Shown: positions 23,046 through 30,138, counted from the first letter of the stretch. The stretch is 40,203 nt of DNA from an uncultured bacterium (GCA_903937035.1 CAIZXS010000017.1:64660-104862); one strand, 5' to 3'. Numbers and translations are program-made. The notes: generated by a model from the letters alone, not told the origin.

Positions 23046-23237
23046 ATGTGGAACAATATATTTACTAAATCCAAAAAAAATAACAAAGAAGAGGCAAAAC
23101 AAGTAATCTTGAAGGAGTTTTTTAGTGCTGAAAAGCAAAAAAAGGCAGTCACGAAAGCAGCGAGAGAATCTGCAAAAGATCAAAAAGCCATTGTCAAAAA
23201 ATATCACGAATTGAAGCTTCAAAAATCTTGTCAATAA
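23046..23237 (+). CDS. Small basic helical protein, possible partner of the zeta-like kinase
   Basis: The protein is 63 residues from the ATG at 23046, or 68 from a GTG at 23031 that would overlap the kinase gene by eight bases. It is Lys/Glu-rich with one long helix (KEEAKQVILKEFFSAEKQKKA and beyond). No family is recognised. The position and size fit an antitoxin or accessory gene, but this is inference only. A clear terminator follows. Confidence 0.6.
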   Translation: MWNNIFTKSKKNNKEEAKQVILKEFFSAEKQKKAVTKAARESAKDQKAIVKKYHELKLQKSCQ

Positions 23238-23262
23238 TCCAAACTTTCTTTATTGGGAATAG

Positions 23263-23290
23263 AAAACCACGCAAATAAGCGTGGTTTTTT
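23263..23290 (+). terminator. Terminator of the zeta-like operon
   Basis: AAAACCACGC pairs with GCGTGGTTTT across AAATAA, with a T run. Confidence 0.85.
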
Positions 23291-23327
23291 CATATTAGCC
23301 CTTAATGCCAAAGGTGCTATAATATTG

Positions 23328-23456
23328 ATGAAAGCCCTCTCAGATCGTGCTCTCAAAAAATTCAACCCAAAACCCCTAAAAACATCGACGCTTATTATTA
23401 TCTTGGTGGTCATTGTGGTTTTGATGATAATCTCTTGGGTGTCTTTTGGTAAATAA
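23328..23456 (+). CDS. Small single-helix membrane protein
   Basis: I use the ATG at 23328 because the open frame upstream runs through the terminator. The 42 residues are a basic head (MKALSDRALKKFNPKPLK) and one hydrophobic helix (TLIIILVVIVVLMIISW). There is no ribosome site and no recognised family. It could be a small membrane peptide of the toxin type, or unrelated. Confidence 0.45.
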   Translation: MKALSDRALKKFNPKPLKTSTLIIILVVIVVLMIISWVSFGK

Positions 23457-23602
23457 TTTTTTATTACGCAATCTATCCCTTACATAAAATAATCCATGAA
23501 AACCGACGGAGTGAATGTTAATGAGCCAATTGAAACTGTTCCTTATGGAGCAATGGTTATTCCTGAAAACAGGTTGAAATATTGGTATGGAAATGCAGGG
23601 AA

Positions 23603-23710
23603 ATGCTCAAAAGAACGCTGAATCAATTCGGCTATCCACCGGACATGCAAAAAATTGCTACGGAAAATGTTTTGAAGCAGGCAGAGATGCTGGCGGAGGA
23701 TTGGGCGTGA
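23603..23710 (+). pseudogene. C-terminal fragment of an HsdR (DUF3387 type)
   Basis: The 35 codons MLKRTLNQFGYPPDMQKIA... VLKQAEMLAEDWA and a stop are the typical end of type I restriction subunits of the DUF3387 class (K-GYPPD-Q-A-VL-QAE-W). The intact HsdR at 14679 belongs to another class, so this comes from a second system. A 41-codon frame (23497-23622) overlaps it in another phase and has no known match. Confidence 0.7.
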
Positions 23711-23733
23711 ATTACGTAATCAATTACATACAT

Positions 23734-24213
23734 ATGAACATGGAAAGAAGAAAAAAAATAGACGTTGCTAAGTTTGTTCCTGTGTGGATAAAACTGAAAA
23801 CTTTTAAAAACCTTAATGAATTTAACGAATGCTCTCTTCCGAAAGAATATCGAAAGCCAGCGATATATAGATGGAAACTGAAAGAAAAAAAATCTACGAA
23901 AATTTATATTGGAGAAACTATAAATCTTCAAAGAAGATTGCGTCATTACACAAAACCCGGAGTTGATCAGAAAACTAATATCTGGTTAAATAAAATATTG
24001 GAAAACGGAATAAAGGATAGGCATGAAATTAGTTTTGAAATTTTAGATTTTTATAATATCCAAATAAATAAATCTCTTTGCATAAATTTAGCGGATATGA
24101 AAGACAAATTTACAAGAGCGTTTCTCGAAAACTTGATTATATTAATGTTAGCTCGAAAAAAGAGGGACATTATTCTGAATAGGCAAATCTCATCAAGATT
24201 TTTTATTACGTAA
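23734..24213 (+). CDS. GIY-YIG domain protein
   Basis: The reading frame is open from 23587, but the first 50 codons run antisense in phase over the hsdR remnant. I take the ATG at 23734 (159 residues; the ATG at 23740 is equally possible). AIYRWKLKEKKSTKIYIGET gives the GIY-YIG pair, RRLRHY the conserved Arg and AFLENLIILML the Glu helix. GIY-YIG nucleases cut DNA in repair, homing and restriction. The setting among restriction remnants suggests defence or mobility. There is no obvious ribosome site. Confidence 0.7.
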   Translation: MNMERRKKIDVAKFVPVWIKLKTFKNLNEFNECSLPKEYRKPAIYRWKLKEKKSTKIYIGETINLQRRLRHYTKPGVDQKTNIWLNKILENGIKDRHEISFEILDFYNIQINKSLCINLADMKDKFTRAFLENLIILMLARKKRDIILNRQISSRFFIT

Positions 24214-24318
24214 TTAATTGCTTGCGCATAGACATGAAAGATGAAAAACATAAATGGGACACATTGATTCCAAAAATCATTGGTAACTTGGTAATCGGGT
24301 CATTTAAGGAATGATAAA

Positions 24319-24840
24319 ATGAAAAAATACTCTCTTTGTATAATCATAATACCGCTAACAATAATCGTCACTGGTTTATTTTTGTGGTTACTGAAAAAGG
24401 AAACAATAAGAATAGAAGTGCAAAAACAAGTAGCAGAAGAATATTTGAAAAAAGCTGAAAATGAAAAACCCAATTCTCTAGAACATGAGACTTCTCCTGC
24501 CAAGGAAGTGCCGTGGGACGATGTAAGTATGGTAAATAAATATGGCGGAGAAGTAATACAAGTTGGAGGAGATGGCTCAATGATGCATCAAGTAACAGCC
24601 TTTCTTGTATGGGAAGATGTGGGATATTTGAAACCAGCCGAAGATTGGGTGAGTGTAAGTTTTAATTCCCCCGCAGATCTTATGTATGTTGATTGCAGGG
24701 AAGGGTATAAGATGTATTTTTGTAAAGTAAATGGGGTAGATGGTATTATAGATGAACACCCATTTGGTTGTGCAGCTAAACTTTATGAACTTGGAAATAC
24801 TCCAAGAAATAAGGTTAACATTGCCTGTATTAAAGAATGA
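24319..24840 (+). CDS. Membrane-anchored protein of unknown function
   Basis: The protein has 173 residues with an N-terminal membrane helix (about 4-25), a coiled-coil-like Glu/Lys stretch (about 30-55) and an extracytoplasmic domain with four Cys (VDCREGYKMYFCKV, GCAAKL, NIACIKE). The pattern suggests disulphide bonds outside the cell. AAGGA precedes the ATG. No family is recognised. Confidence 0.7.
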   Translation: MKKYSLCIIIIPLTIIVTGLFLWLLKKETIRIEVQKQVAEEYLKKAENEKPNSLEHETSPAKEVPWDDVSMVNKYGGEVIQVGGDGSMMHQVTAFLVWEDVGYLKPAEDWVSVSFNSPADLMYVDCREGYKMYFCKVNGVDGIIDEHPFGCAAKLYELGNTPRNKVNIACIKE

Positions 24841-24871
24841 TATTAAAATTTTATGAAAAAATATAAAGTAA

Positions 24872-24930
24872 AGAATTAATTACTCCAGTTAAATAAAAAA
24901 TACAATTTAACGGGGTAAGCATACACAAAA
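24872..24930. repeat. Duplicated 5' element, copy A
   Basis: About 58 bases that match 25116-25174 at most positions, including CCAGTTAAATAAAAAA and CAATTTAAC. Within it GTTAAAT/ATTTAAC forms an inverted repeat. It ends just before the start of the dead gene at 24934. Confidence 0.75.
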
Positions 24931-24933
24931 ACC

Positions 24934-25120
24934 ATAAACGCTAATGAGCTGTATCAAAAATTAGAAATTGATTTTGAGTTAGACAAGTGCTCGGATGATT
25001 GGGGCCTCTCACTATTCAACTGAAAAATTCGCCTGTATGCGCATGACTAAATATTTTGAATCATTGGGATTTCCAGCTGAGTTTGTCAAAGACAAACCAG
25101 ACATGGGGGATATTAAGTAA
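24934..25120 (+). pseudogene. Decayed gene after copy A of the 5' element
   Basis: Homology of the upstream element places the start at ATA (24934), probably a mutated ATG. The frame reads NANELYQKLEIDFELDK then SDDWG and stops near 25022. It continues in another phase as TEKFACMRMTKYFESLGFPA to the TAA at 25118. Short length, a lost start and a frameshift indicate a pseudogene. The family is not recognised. Confidence 0.55.
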
Positions 25121-25174
25121 TTAATTACCCCAGTTAAATAAAAAACAATTTAACATGGTAAACTCACACAAAAA
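25116..25174. repeat. Duplicated 5' element, copy B
   Basis: Second copy, beginning with the palindrome GTAATTAATTAC and TACC..GGTA around the same inverted repeat. It ends at the start of the nucleotidyltransferase gene. Confidence 0.75.
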
Positions 25175-25175
25175 T

Positions 25176-25967
25176 ATGAACAAAGCAAAGCCAAAAAAAC
25201 AAACACTCGAACAATCACTAATCAAGCAAAAAATTCTTGATTTGGAAAGTGAACTGGTGCCTTTGGTGCGGGAAAAATTGGGCAAAAATCTCGTTTCCGT
25301 TTTGGCCACTGGTGGTTGTGCAAATTTTGATGCTGTTCCAGGCTGGAGTGATTACGACCTTATTATCCTAGTAAATGACCGGAAAAAAGTTCCCGTGATT
25401 GATGTTAGCCAGTTGGAGAAAAAATATGGCATCAGTCCAATCCAAATCGCTGCCAAACCTTGGCGAAGTTTCGTGGCGCGGACGAAAGGTAGTGAAAAGA
25501 CTGATCGATACGTTGATACGCTGTGGCTCATCGCCATTCGGGCATATTGTCGAGTGCTGGCGGGAAAGAAATTGGTACCCCTGATCCCGCCCCTTCGCTC
25601 TTTGCTTGCCCGCGATTTACATTGTGAATTGCGCTGTCATTATCTGCATGAAACAAATTCTGATCCTGATTGGAATATTGTGCTGGCGAAAAATCCGAAA
25701 CGTTGGGTGAATTGTGTCGTTAGTCTATCGCATATGTTGCTTTTAGCGAAAGGAGTTTTTGTGCCTAAAAACGAAATTCCTAGCGCACTGGAAAAATATT
25801 ATCCCGATTTTACCGGTTTCAACATCGTGGCTGAAGCGCTCAAGATTCGCTCGACTGGAAAAATTCCCACTCCAGACTCAGCTCAAGCCAAGCAGGCTAA
25901 AAAATTACTGACCGAATTTCTCAAAATCTATCGCGAGTATCTTTTTCAGGAGTATCCAGCGAAATAG
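25176..25967 (+). CDS. Nucleotidyltransferase-fold protein
   Basis: I choose the ATG at 25176, at the end of the duplicated element; an in-frame ATG at 25155 lies inside that element. The 263 residues contain LATGGCANFDAVPGWSDYDL (near 45-62), the GG-x-D-x-D/E core of the polymerase-beta nucleotidyltransferase superfamily, followed by a helical domain. Aminoglycoside adenylyltransferase and MNT-type toxins share this fold. The substrate cannot be told. No HEPN-type partner is beside it. Confidence 0.75.
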   Translation: MNKAKPKKQTLEQSLIKQKILDLESELVPLVREKLGKNLVSVLATGGCANFDAVPGWSDYDLIILVNDRKKVPVIDVSQLEKKYGISPIQIAAKPWRSFVARTKGSEKTDRYVDTLWLIAIRAYCRVLAGKKLVPLIPPLRSLLARDLHCELRCHYLHETNSDPDWNIVLAKNPKRWVNCVVSLSHMLLLAKGVFVPKNEIPSALEKYYPDFTGFNIVAEALKIRSTGKIPTPDSAQAKQAKKLLTEFLKIYREYLFQEYPAK

Positions 25968-26015
25968 TTAGGGTAGGCAGAATTAGCCAAAAGGTACTTG
26001 CGGAGAACTTATTAT

Positions 26016-26033
26016 AATGATAATTGTATCATT
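26016..26033. promoter_or_regulatory. Palindrome AATGATA-ATTG-TATCATT, possible operator
   Basis: Seven-base arms around four bases, overlapping a TATAAT (26013-26018). A related 13-base palindrome TGATACAGTATCA lies at 26369-26381, close to the rhuM start. The two could be sites for one regulator. Confidence 0.4.
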
Positions 26034-26063
26034 TAAAAATTAGAAAATAGCTTCGAAAAGTGA

Positions 26064-26313
26064 TATGCAGAAAATGCATAATGCAAAATCTCAACTATCC
26101 GGAATTTCCGGATAGCTCAAAAATAGTTCCAAAGGAGGTCCCAACTTGTAAAGAATGCTTACAAGTTCACAGATAACCGCAACTGTTGCAAGAAATGCAA
26201 CAGTTCAAAAATGAACCAAAGAGACGGGCAACTGGTTCCAAAATGGAACTAGTTAAAAGTAAAAAAGACAAAAAAAGTTAGCCTAAGATTGGTATGTGCA
26301 AAATTTGCACCAA
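26064..26313. repeat. Array of hairpins with shared flanks and different stems before rhuM
   Basis: Between 25968 and 26406 there is no gene. Six hairpins can be drawn: 26064-26080 (TATGCA), 26095-26115 (CTATCCGGAA), 26143-26167 (AACTTGTAA), 26181-26205 (AACTGTTGCA), 26230-26254 (AACTGGTTCCA) and 26289-26313 (TTGGT-GCAAA with a four-base bulge). A seventh, GTTCA/TGAAC (26203-26216), overlaps the fourth. Units two to five begin with CAACT (26092, 26142, 26180, 26229) and units three to five end in AGTT. Each stem is different but self-complementary. Loops are A-rich (AGAATGC, AGAAA, AAA). Confidence 0.8.
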
Positions 26314-26406
26314 CTAAATAATTGCAAAGATAAGGAAAAAATAAAAGCTTGCCAAGAAATTACAATGATGATACAGTATCAGTATGATAAGCTAAGGCAA
26401 TAACTT

Positions 26407-27423
26407 ATGAAAAAAGACACTAAAAAACTCCAAATCAGAAACAGCACGGCGGAATTTTTGATCTTTACTTCTCAGGCGAAAGAGGATGGCATTGAAGTGC
26501 GAGTGGAAGATGAAAATGTTTGGCTCACGCAAAAACTGATTGCCAAACTTTTTAATATAAATGTGCGCACAATCAATGAGCATTTGAAAAATATTTTTTT
26601 ATCAGGAGAATTGGTGGAAAATTCAGTTGTCCGGAATTTCCGGATAACTGCCAATGACAGAAAGAATTATAACGTAAATCACTATAACCTAGAAGTCATT
26701 ATTGCGCTTGGCTACAGAATAAACTCGGAGAAGGCGACAGATTTCAGGCGTTGGGCTACGCAAGTGCTGAGAGATTATGCCATTCGTGGCTATGTCTTAG
26801 ATGATGCAAGGTTGAAAAACGGAGCCTATTTGAGCAAGCAATATTTCAAGGATTTGATTTTAGAAATTCGCGATATTCGCGAAAGTGAAAGAAATTTCTA
26901 TCAGCAAATCACTGATATCTATGCCACAGCGATGGACTATGCTTTCGCTTCACCGATTACTAAGGAATTTTTTGCTACTGTCCAAAACAAACTGCACTAT
27001 GCGATTCACGGCCATACGGCTGCGGAGTTGATTGTGAAAAGAGCCAATCATCAAAAAGAGCGCATGGGACTTTCCACTTGGAAAAAAGCGCCGGAAGGTA
27101 AAATTCTGAAATCAGACGTTTCTGTGGCCAAAAATTATCTGGACCAAAAAGAGATAAAAGCTTTGAACCGCATCGTGACGATGTACCTTGATTATGCGGA
27201 ACATCAAGCCGAAAAAGGCATTCCCATGACAATGAGAGATTGGGCGCAAAAGTTGGACATATTTTTGCAGTTTAATGATGAAGAAATTTTGAAAAATCCC
27301 GGAAAAGTAACCGCGGAAATTGCCAAAGCTTTTGCCGAAAGTGAATTTGAAAAATATCGCCCAATACAAGATAGGCTCTATCAGTCTGACTTTGATCGAG
27401 AAATTAAAAAATATTTAAAATAA
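26407..27423 (+). CDS. RhuM-family protein
   Basis: The protein has 338 residues. The N-terminal part has VEDENVWLTQKLIAKLFNI then a helix-turn-helix (VRTINEHLKNIF), the signature SVVRNFRITANDRKNYNVNH and IIALGYRINSEKATDFRRWA. The C-terminal half includes HYAIHGHTAAELIVKRANHQ and ALNRIVTMYLDYAEHQA. RhuM is named after a Salmonella pathogenicity-island gene; its biochemical role is not settled, and the HTH suggests DNA binding. The gene is preceded by the hairpin array, and the codons for SVVRNFRITA form a 27-base palindrome. TspO follows after six bases. Confidence 0.85.
   Translation: MKKDTKKLQIRNSTAEFLIFTSQAKEDGIEVRVEDENVWLTQKLIAKLFNINVRTINEHLKNIFLSGELVENSVVRNFRITANDRKNYNVNHYNLEVIIALGYRINSEKATDFRRWATQVLRDYAIRGYVLDDARLKNGAYLSKQYFKDLILEIRDIRESERNFYQQITDIYATAMDYAFASPITKEFFATVQNKLHYAIHGHTAAELIVKRANHQKERMGLSTWKKAPEGKILKSDVSVAKNYLDQKEIKALNRIVTMYLDYAEHQAEKGIPMTMRDWAQKLDIFLQFNDEEILKNPGKVTAEIAKAFAESEFEKYRPIQDRLYQSDFDREIKKYLK
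26624..26650. repeat. 27-base palindrome inside the rhuM coding sequence
   Basis: Thirteen-base arms (26624-26636 and 26638-26650) with one G-U type position around T26637. Bases 26630-26646 are identical to 26098-26114 in the upstream hairpin array (TCCGGAATTTCCGGATA). Confidence 0.85.
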
Positions 27424-27429
27424 AAACCT

Positions 27430-27831
27430 ATGAATGAAGCACAAAGTTGGTATTCGCAATTGATTAAGCCTACCTGGTCGCCGCCATCATGGCTTTTTGG
27501 TCCGGTGTGGACTTTTCTTTATGCTTTGATTGCTATTTCTTTCGCGAAAGTTTTTTTGATGTTTGTCAAAAAACAAATTCCCTTTCTGGTCGTCTTGCCT
27601 TTCGTGCTCAATCTGATTTTCAATTTTTCCTTCACGCCATTGCAATTTGGCCTAAAAAACAATCTTCTGTCTGCCATTGATATCGTGCTGGTGTTGGCCA
27701 CTCTCATTTGGGCAATGGTGGCGATCTATCCTCACGCACGCTGGATCAGCTACATTCAAATTCCATATCTCCTCTGGGTCGCCTTCGCCACCGCGCTGCA
27801 ACTCACGATTACCTATTTGAATTGGAAATAA
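27430..27831 (+). CDS. tspO: TspO/MBR-family membrane protein
   Basis: The protein has 133 residues with five membrane helices. The signature KPTWSPPSWLFGPVWTFLY lies near residues 13-31, and the last helices hold YLLWVAFATALQLTITYLN. TspO proteins bind tetrapyrroles and cholesterol-like ligands and take part in stress responses. It starts six bases after rhuM and may be co-transcribed with it. Confidence 0.9.
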   Translation: MNEAQSWYSQLIKPTWSPPSWLFGPVWTFLYALIAISFAKVFLMFVKKQIPFLVVLPFVLNLIFNFSFTPLQFGLKNNLLSAIDIVLVLATLIWAMVAIYPHARWISYIQIPYLLWVAFATALQLTITYLNWK

Positions 27832-27892
27832 TTGCGTAATTTCAGCCCGAGGCTGATTCGCTTTTGGCGTAAATTTAATACATAAAAAAAAT

Positions 27893-28183
27893 ATGTTTGA
27901 AAGATACATCGCATACGTCAAAGACAATCCGAAAGGTCTTTGGTTTAAGCAAAAAATGTTTGGTTGGGGTTGGACACCGGTCAAATGGCAAGGGTGGCTA
28001 GTGATTGTGGTCTACGTGGCACTACTTATCGCGGCAACAAAAACAATTGACCAATCGGCGCCAAAGGACGCTGTGCCATACACTTTTCTTGCTATCGTCA
28101 TTTTATTGACCGCTGCCTTATTTTTTGTTACTTATAAAAAGGGAGAGAAACCAAGTTGGCATTGGGGGTGGCCCAAGGAATAG
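27893..28183 (+). CDS. Conserved small membrane protein (WQGW type)
   Basis: The protein has 96 residues and two membrane helices (about 36-54 and 64-82). Conserved-looking elements are FKQKMFGWGWTPVKWQGWLV before the first helix and HWGWPKE at the end. I know this pattern as a hypothetical protein family of Patescibacteria and other bacteria, with no assigned function. Confidence 0.75.
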   Translation: MFERYIAYVKDNPKGLWFKQKMFGWGWTPVKWQGWLVIVVYVALLIAATKTIDQSAPKDAVPYTFLAIVILLTAALFFVTYKKGEKPSWHWGWPKE

Positions 28184-28193
28184 TAATGAGAAC

Positions 28194-28231
28194 TTGCTAG
28201 GAAATTATTATAGTGGTATAATATCATTATA
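28194..28231 (+). promoter_or_regulatory. Promoter of the NYN gene with a palindromic -10
   Basis: TTGCTA (28194-28199), 17 bases, TATAAT (28217-28222). The -10 is the left arm of TATAAT-ATC-ATTATA, a possible operator. Confidence 0.6.
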
Positions 28232-28249
28232 ATAGGATAAATTAAAATC

Positions 28250-28807
28250 ATGCCAAATAAAAAAGATCAAAATGGTGCGAAAGTTCTTCAAGCTAAATAT
28301 ATGGCTAGAGAAAAAAATTATGCTTTCATAGATGGGCAAAACCTCCATATGGGTACAACGTCAGTGAGGGATCCATGGAAAATAAATTTCAAAAAATTTA
28401 GAATTTTTTTAAAAGATAAATATCACATTGAGATAGCATATTATTTCTTGGGTTTTGTGATTGAGGAAAAAAGAGATTTATATACAAAAATTCAAGAAGC
28501 TGGCTTCGTTCTTGTTTTTAGGGAGCATAATGCCGCTATGATTGGAAAGAAGAAGGGAAATGTGGATGCTGATATAATTTTTTCAATCATGAAAAAAATC
28601 TATCAAAATGAGGAATTCGACAGAGTTGTTCTGGTTTCAGGTGATGGGGATTATAAAAGGATGGTTGATTTTTTAATTGAAGAGAAGAAATTCAGGAAGG
28701 TTTTGTTTCCCAATAAAAAGTTTGCTTCCTCACTATACAAGAAGCTTGGTTCAGAATTTTTTGATTATTTGGACAAGGAAGATATTAAACATAAGATTAA
28801 GCAATAA
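28250..28807 (+). CDS. NYN-domain (LabA/DUF88-like) ribonuclease
   Basis: The protein has 185 residues; a later ATG at about 28301 is a possible alternative start. The NYN/PIN-like fold is shown by YAFIDGQNLHMG (first Asp), GNVDADIIFSIMKK (central Asp) and VVLVSGDGDYKRMVDFL (the DGD cluster). Such proteins are metal-dependent ribonucleases in RNA decay or defence. It is a single-gene unit with its own promoter and terminator. Confidence 0.85.
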   Translation: MPNKKDQNGAKVLQAKYMAREKNYAFIDGQNLHMGTTSVRDPWKINFKKFRIFLKDKYHIEIAYYFLGFVIEEKRDLYTKIQEAGFVLVFREHNAAMIGKKKGNVDADIIFSIMKKIYQNEEFDRVVLVSGDGDYKRMVDFLIEEKKFRKVLFPNKKFASSLYKKLGSEFFDYLDKEDIKHKIKQ

Positions 28808-28808
28808 A

Positions 28809-28853
28809 AAAAGGGCTCCTTAGGCACTGGCACCGTTTGGATCCCTTTTCGTC
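28809..28853 (+). terminator. Terminator after the NYN gene
   Basis: AAAAGGG (28809-28815) pairs with CCCTTTT (28843-28849), with CC/GG after a two-base internal loop. The loop is long (about 20 bases). Confidence 0.5.
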
Positions 28854-28941
28854 TTAATAGATGGAGTATACGCCCATTTCATTGGAATGTCAAGTATTTT
28901 TTGATAAAAACACCTGTTGCAAAAAACGCAATAACTGAATA

Positions 28942-29346
28942 ATGGCTCTGATAAATAATTTATTCACAAAATTTATGGACCAAAAAACACCCAACAAAAA
29001 TCTAATTGCTTATTGCGGACTCTATTGCGGTGAATGCAAAGCGTACAAGATTGGTAAATGCCCGGGTTGCCAAAAAAATGAGAAGGCGAGTTGGTGCAAA
29101 GTGCGCAAATGTTGCATTGAAGGCGGCAGGCTGAGTTGCGCTGATTGCAAAGTCTATGCGAGCGCATCTGAATGCAAAAAGTTTAACAACATGATTTCTA
29201 AGCTATTTTCTTTCATCTTTGGTTCCAATAGGCAGGCTTCAATTACTATGATTAAGGAAAGGGGATATGGGGTCTATGCCGAAGAGATGACTAAGAGAGG
29301 TGCGCAATCTATAAAAAGAAAAAAATTTTTTAGCATGAAAATATGA
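28942..29346 (+). CDS. Cys-rich DUF3795-like protein
   Basis: The protein has 134 residues; an internal ATG at 28975 would give 123. The core LIAYCGLYCGECKAYKIGKC and CPGCQKN, then KCCIEGG and CADCKVY, contains about 13 Cys in zinc-binding spacing, as in DUF3795. The function of the family is unknown. Its last four bases overlap the CYTH gene start (ATGA). Confidence 0.75.
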   Translation: MALINNLFTKFMDQKTPNKNLIAYCGLYCGECKAYKIGKCPGCQKNEKASWCKVRKCCIEGGRLSCADCKVYASASECKKFNNMISKLFSFIFGSNRQASITMIKERGYGVYAEEMTKRGAQSIKRKKFFSMKI

Positions 29347-29855
29347 TAGAACTTGAGCTGACCTATTTGGCAAAATATATTCCCGACGGACTGTTGAATT
29401 GCCCAGCGAAGAAAATTATTGATCGCTATCTTCCATTTGAAAGTAGTCATCCAGTGCTAAGGTTGAGAAAATCTGGAGAGAAAATGGAGCTTACCAAAAA
29501 ACGACTAATTGATGACATTGACGCGTCACGTCAGCTGGAAGAAACAATTTCGCTCGACATCGATGAATTTGAGGCTCTTGCAAAACTTTCAGCTCAGATT
29601 GTAGTAAAAACTAGATATTATTACCCTTATGATGGCGTTACATTTGAAGTGGACGTTTTTGAAGAGGCTCTCAATGGTCTTGTTCTCGTGGACATTGAAT
29701 TCGAAAATGTTGCTGCAAAAGAAAAATTCAAAATGCCGGAATTTTGTTTGGTGGAAATGACTCAAGATAGGACTATTGCCGGCGGAACGTTGGCGGGGAA
29801 AAAATATGCTGACATCAAAGATCATTTTGAACAACTAGGCTACGTCGCGCTTTAA
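29343..29855 (+). CDS. CYTH-domain protein
   Basis: The protein has 170 residues with the ExExK-type strand IELELTYL at the start, then LRLRKSGEKMELTKKR, RYYYPYDGVTFEVDVFEEAL and VLVDIEFE. These form the positively charged tunnel and acidic metal sites of CYTH enzymes (class IV adenylate cyclase, thiamine triphosphatase, inorganic triphosphatase). Triphosphate hydrolysis is the commonest activity in bacteria. It is translationally coupled to the DUF3795 gene. Confidence 0.85.
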   Translation: MIELELTYLAKYIPDGLLNCPAKKIIDRYLPFESSHPVLRLRKSGEKMELTKKRLIDDIDASRQLEETISLDIDEFEALAKLSAQIVVKTRYYYPYDGVTFEVDVFEEALNGLVLVDIEFENVAAKEKFKMPEFCLVEMTQDRTIAGGTLAGKKYADIKDHFEQLGYVAL

Positions 29856-29878
29856 TTAATTTTTTTATATTTAACTAT

Positions 29879-30046
29879 ATGGAAAAAATAAAAATCGAGC
29901 AACATGGCTTTACGGCCTTTTCTTGGTTTGCTGGGTGGCTGTTCACTATTGGTTTTTTACACCTAGAGTTTTGGCAGGGACTCTTTGCTATTGTGCTTTG
30001 GCCATACTACATGGGACTGGCGCTTAGTCATTTGATTGTGTCTTAG
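29879..30046 (+). CDS. Small two-helix membrane protein
   Basis: The protein has 55 residues (MEKIKIEQHGFTAFSWFAGW onwards) with two hydrophobic helices separated by HLEFWQG and a tail SHLIVS. The stop is TAG at 30044. There is no ribosome site beyond an AT-rich leader. It resembles the small membrane proteins of this type of genome, with no known role. Confidence 0.55.
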   Translation: MEKIKIEQHGFTAFSWFAGWLFTIGFLHLEFWQGLFAIVLWPYYMGLALSHLIVS

Positions 30047-30100
30047 ATGGGATAAGCTTGTTTTGAGAAATAGAAGCTTGGTTTAATATCTACATGTCTA

Positions 30101-30129
30101 TTGACAGATAGGTTTTTTGGTCGTATTCT
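30101..30129 (+). promoter_or_regulatory. Promoter of the 30204 gene
   Basis: TTGACA (30101-30106), 17 bases, TATTCT (30124-30129). Transcription should start near 30136. Confidence 0.75.
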
Positions 30130-30138
30130 TCGCTTCAG

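Noticed and set aside
23587-23733. Long N-terminus of the GIY-YIG protein
   Set aside because: These codons run over the hsdR remnant in another phase and have low-complexity, unlikely composition.
24234-24314. 26-codon frame MKDEKHKWDTLIPKIIGNLV...
   Set aside because: It has no ribosome site, no homology that I recognise and no structure; it may be a fragment but cannot be supported.
25155-25175. Earlier ATG for the nucleotidyltransferase
   Set aside because: It lies inside the duplicated 5' element, and the homologous copy has no equivalent codon; the ATG at 25176 matches the position of the start in the other copy.
26064-26313. CRISPR array
   Set aside because: The units are hairpins with variable stems and uneven spacing (50, 38 and 49 bases), not identical repeats with unique spacers.
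28903-28940. A further member of the hairpin family (GTTGC...GCAAT) before DUF3795
   Set aside because: The stem is only four to five bases and the CAACT/AGTT flanks are absent.
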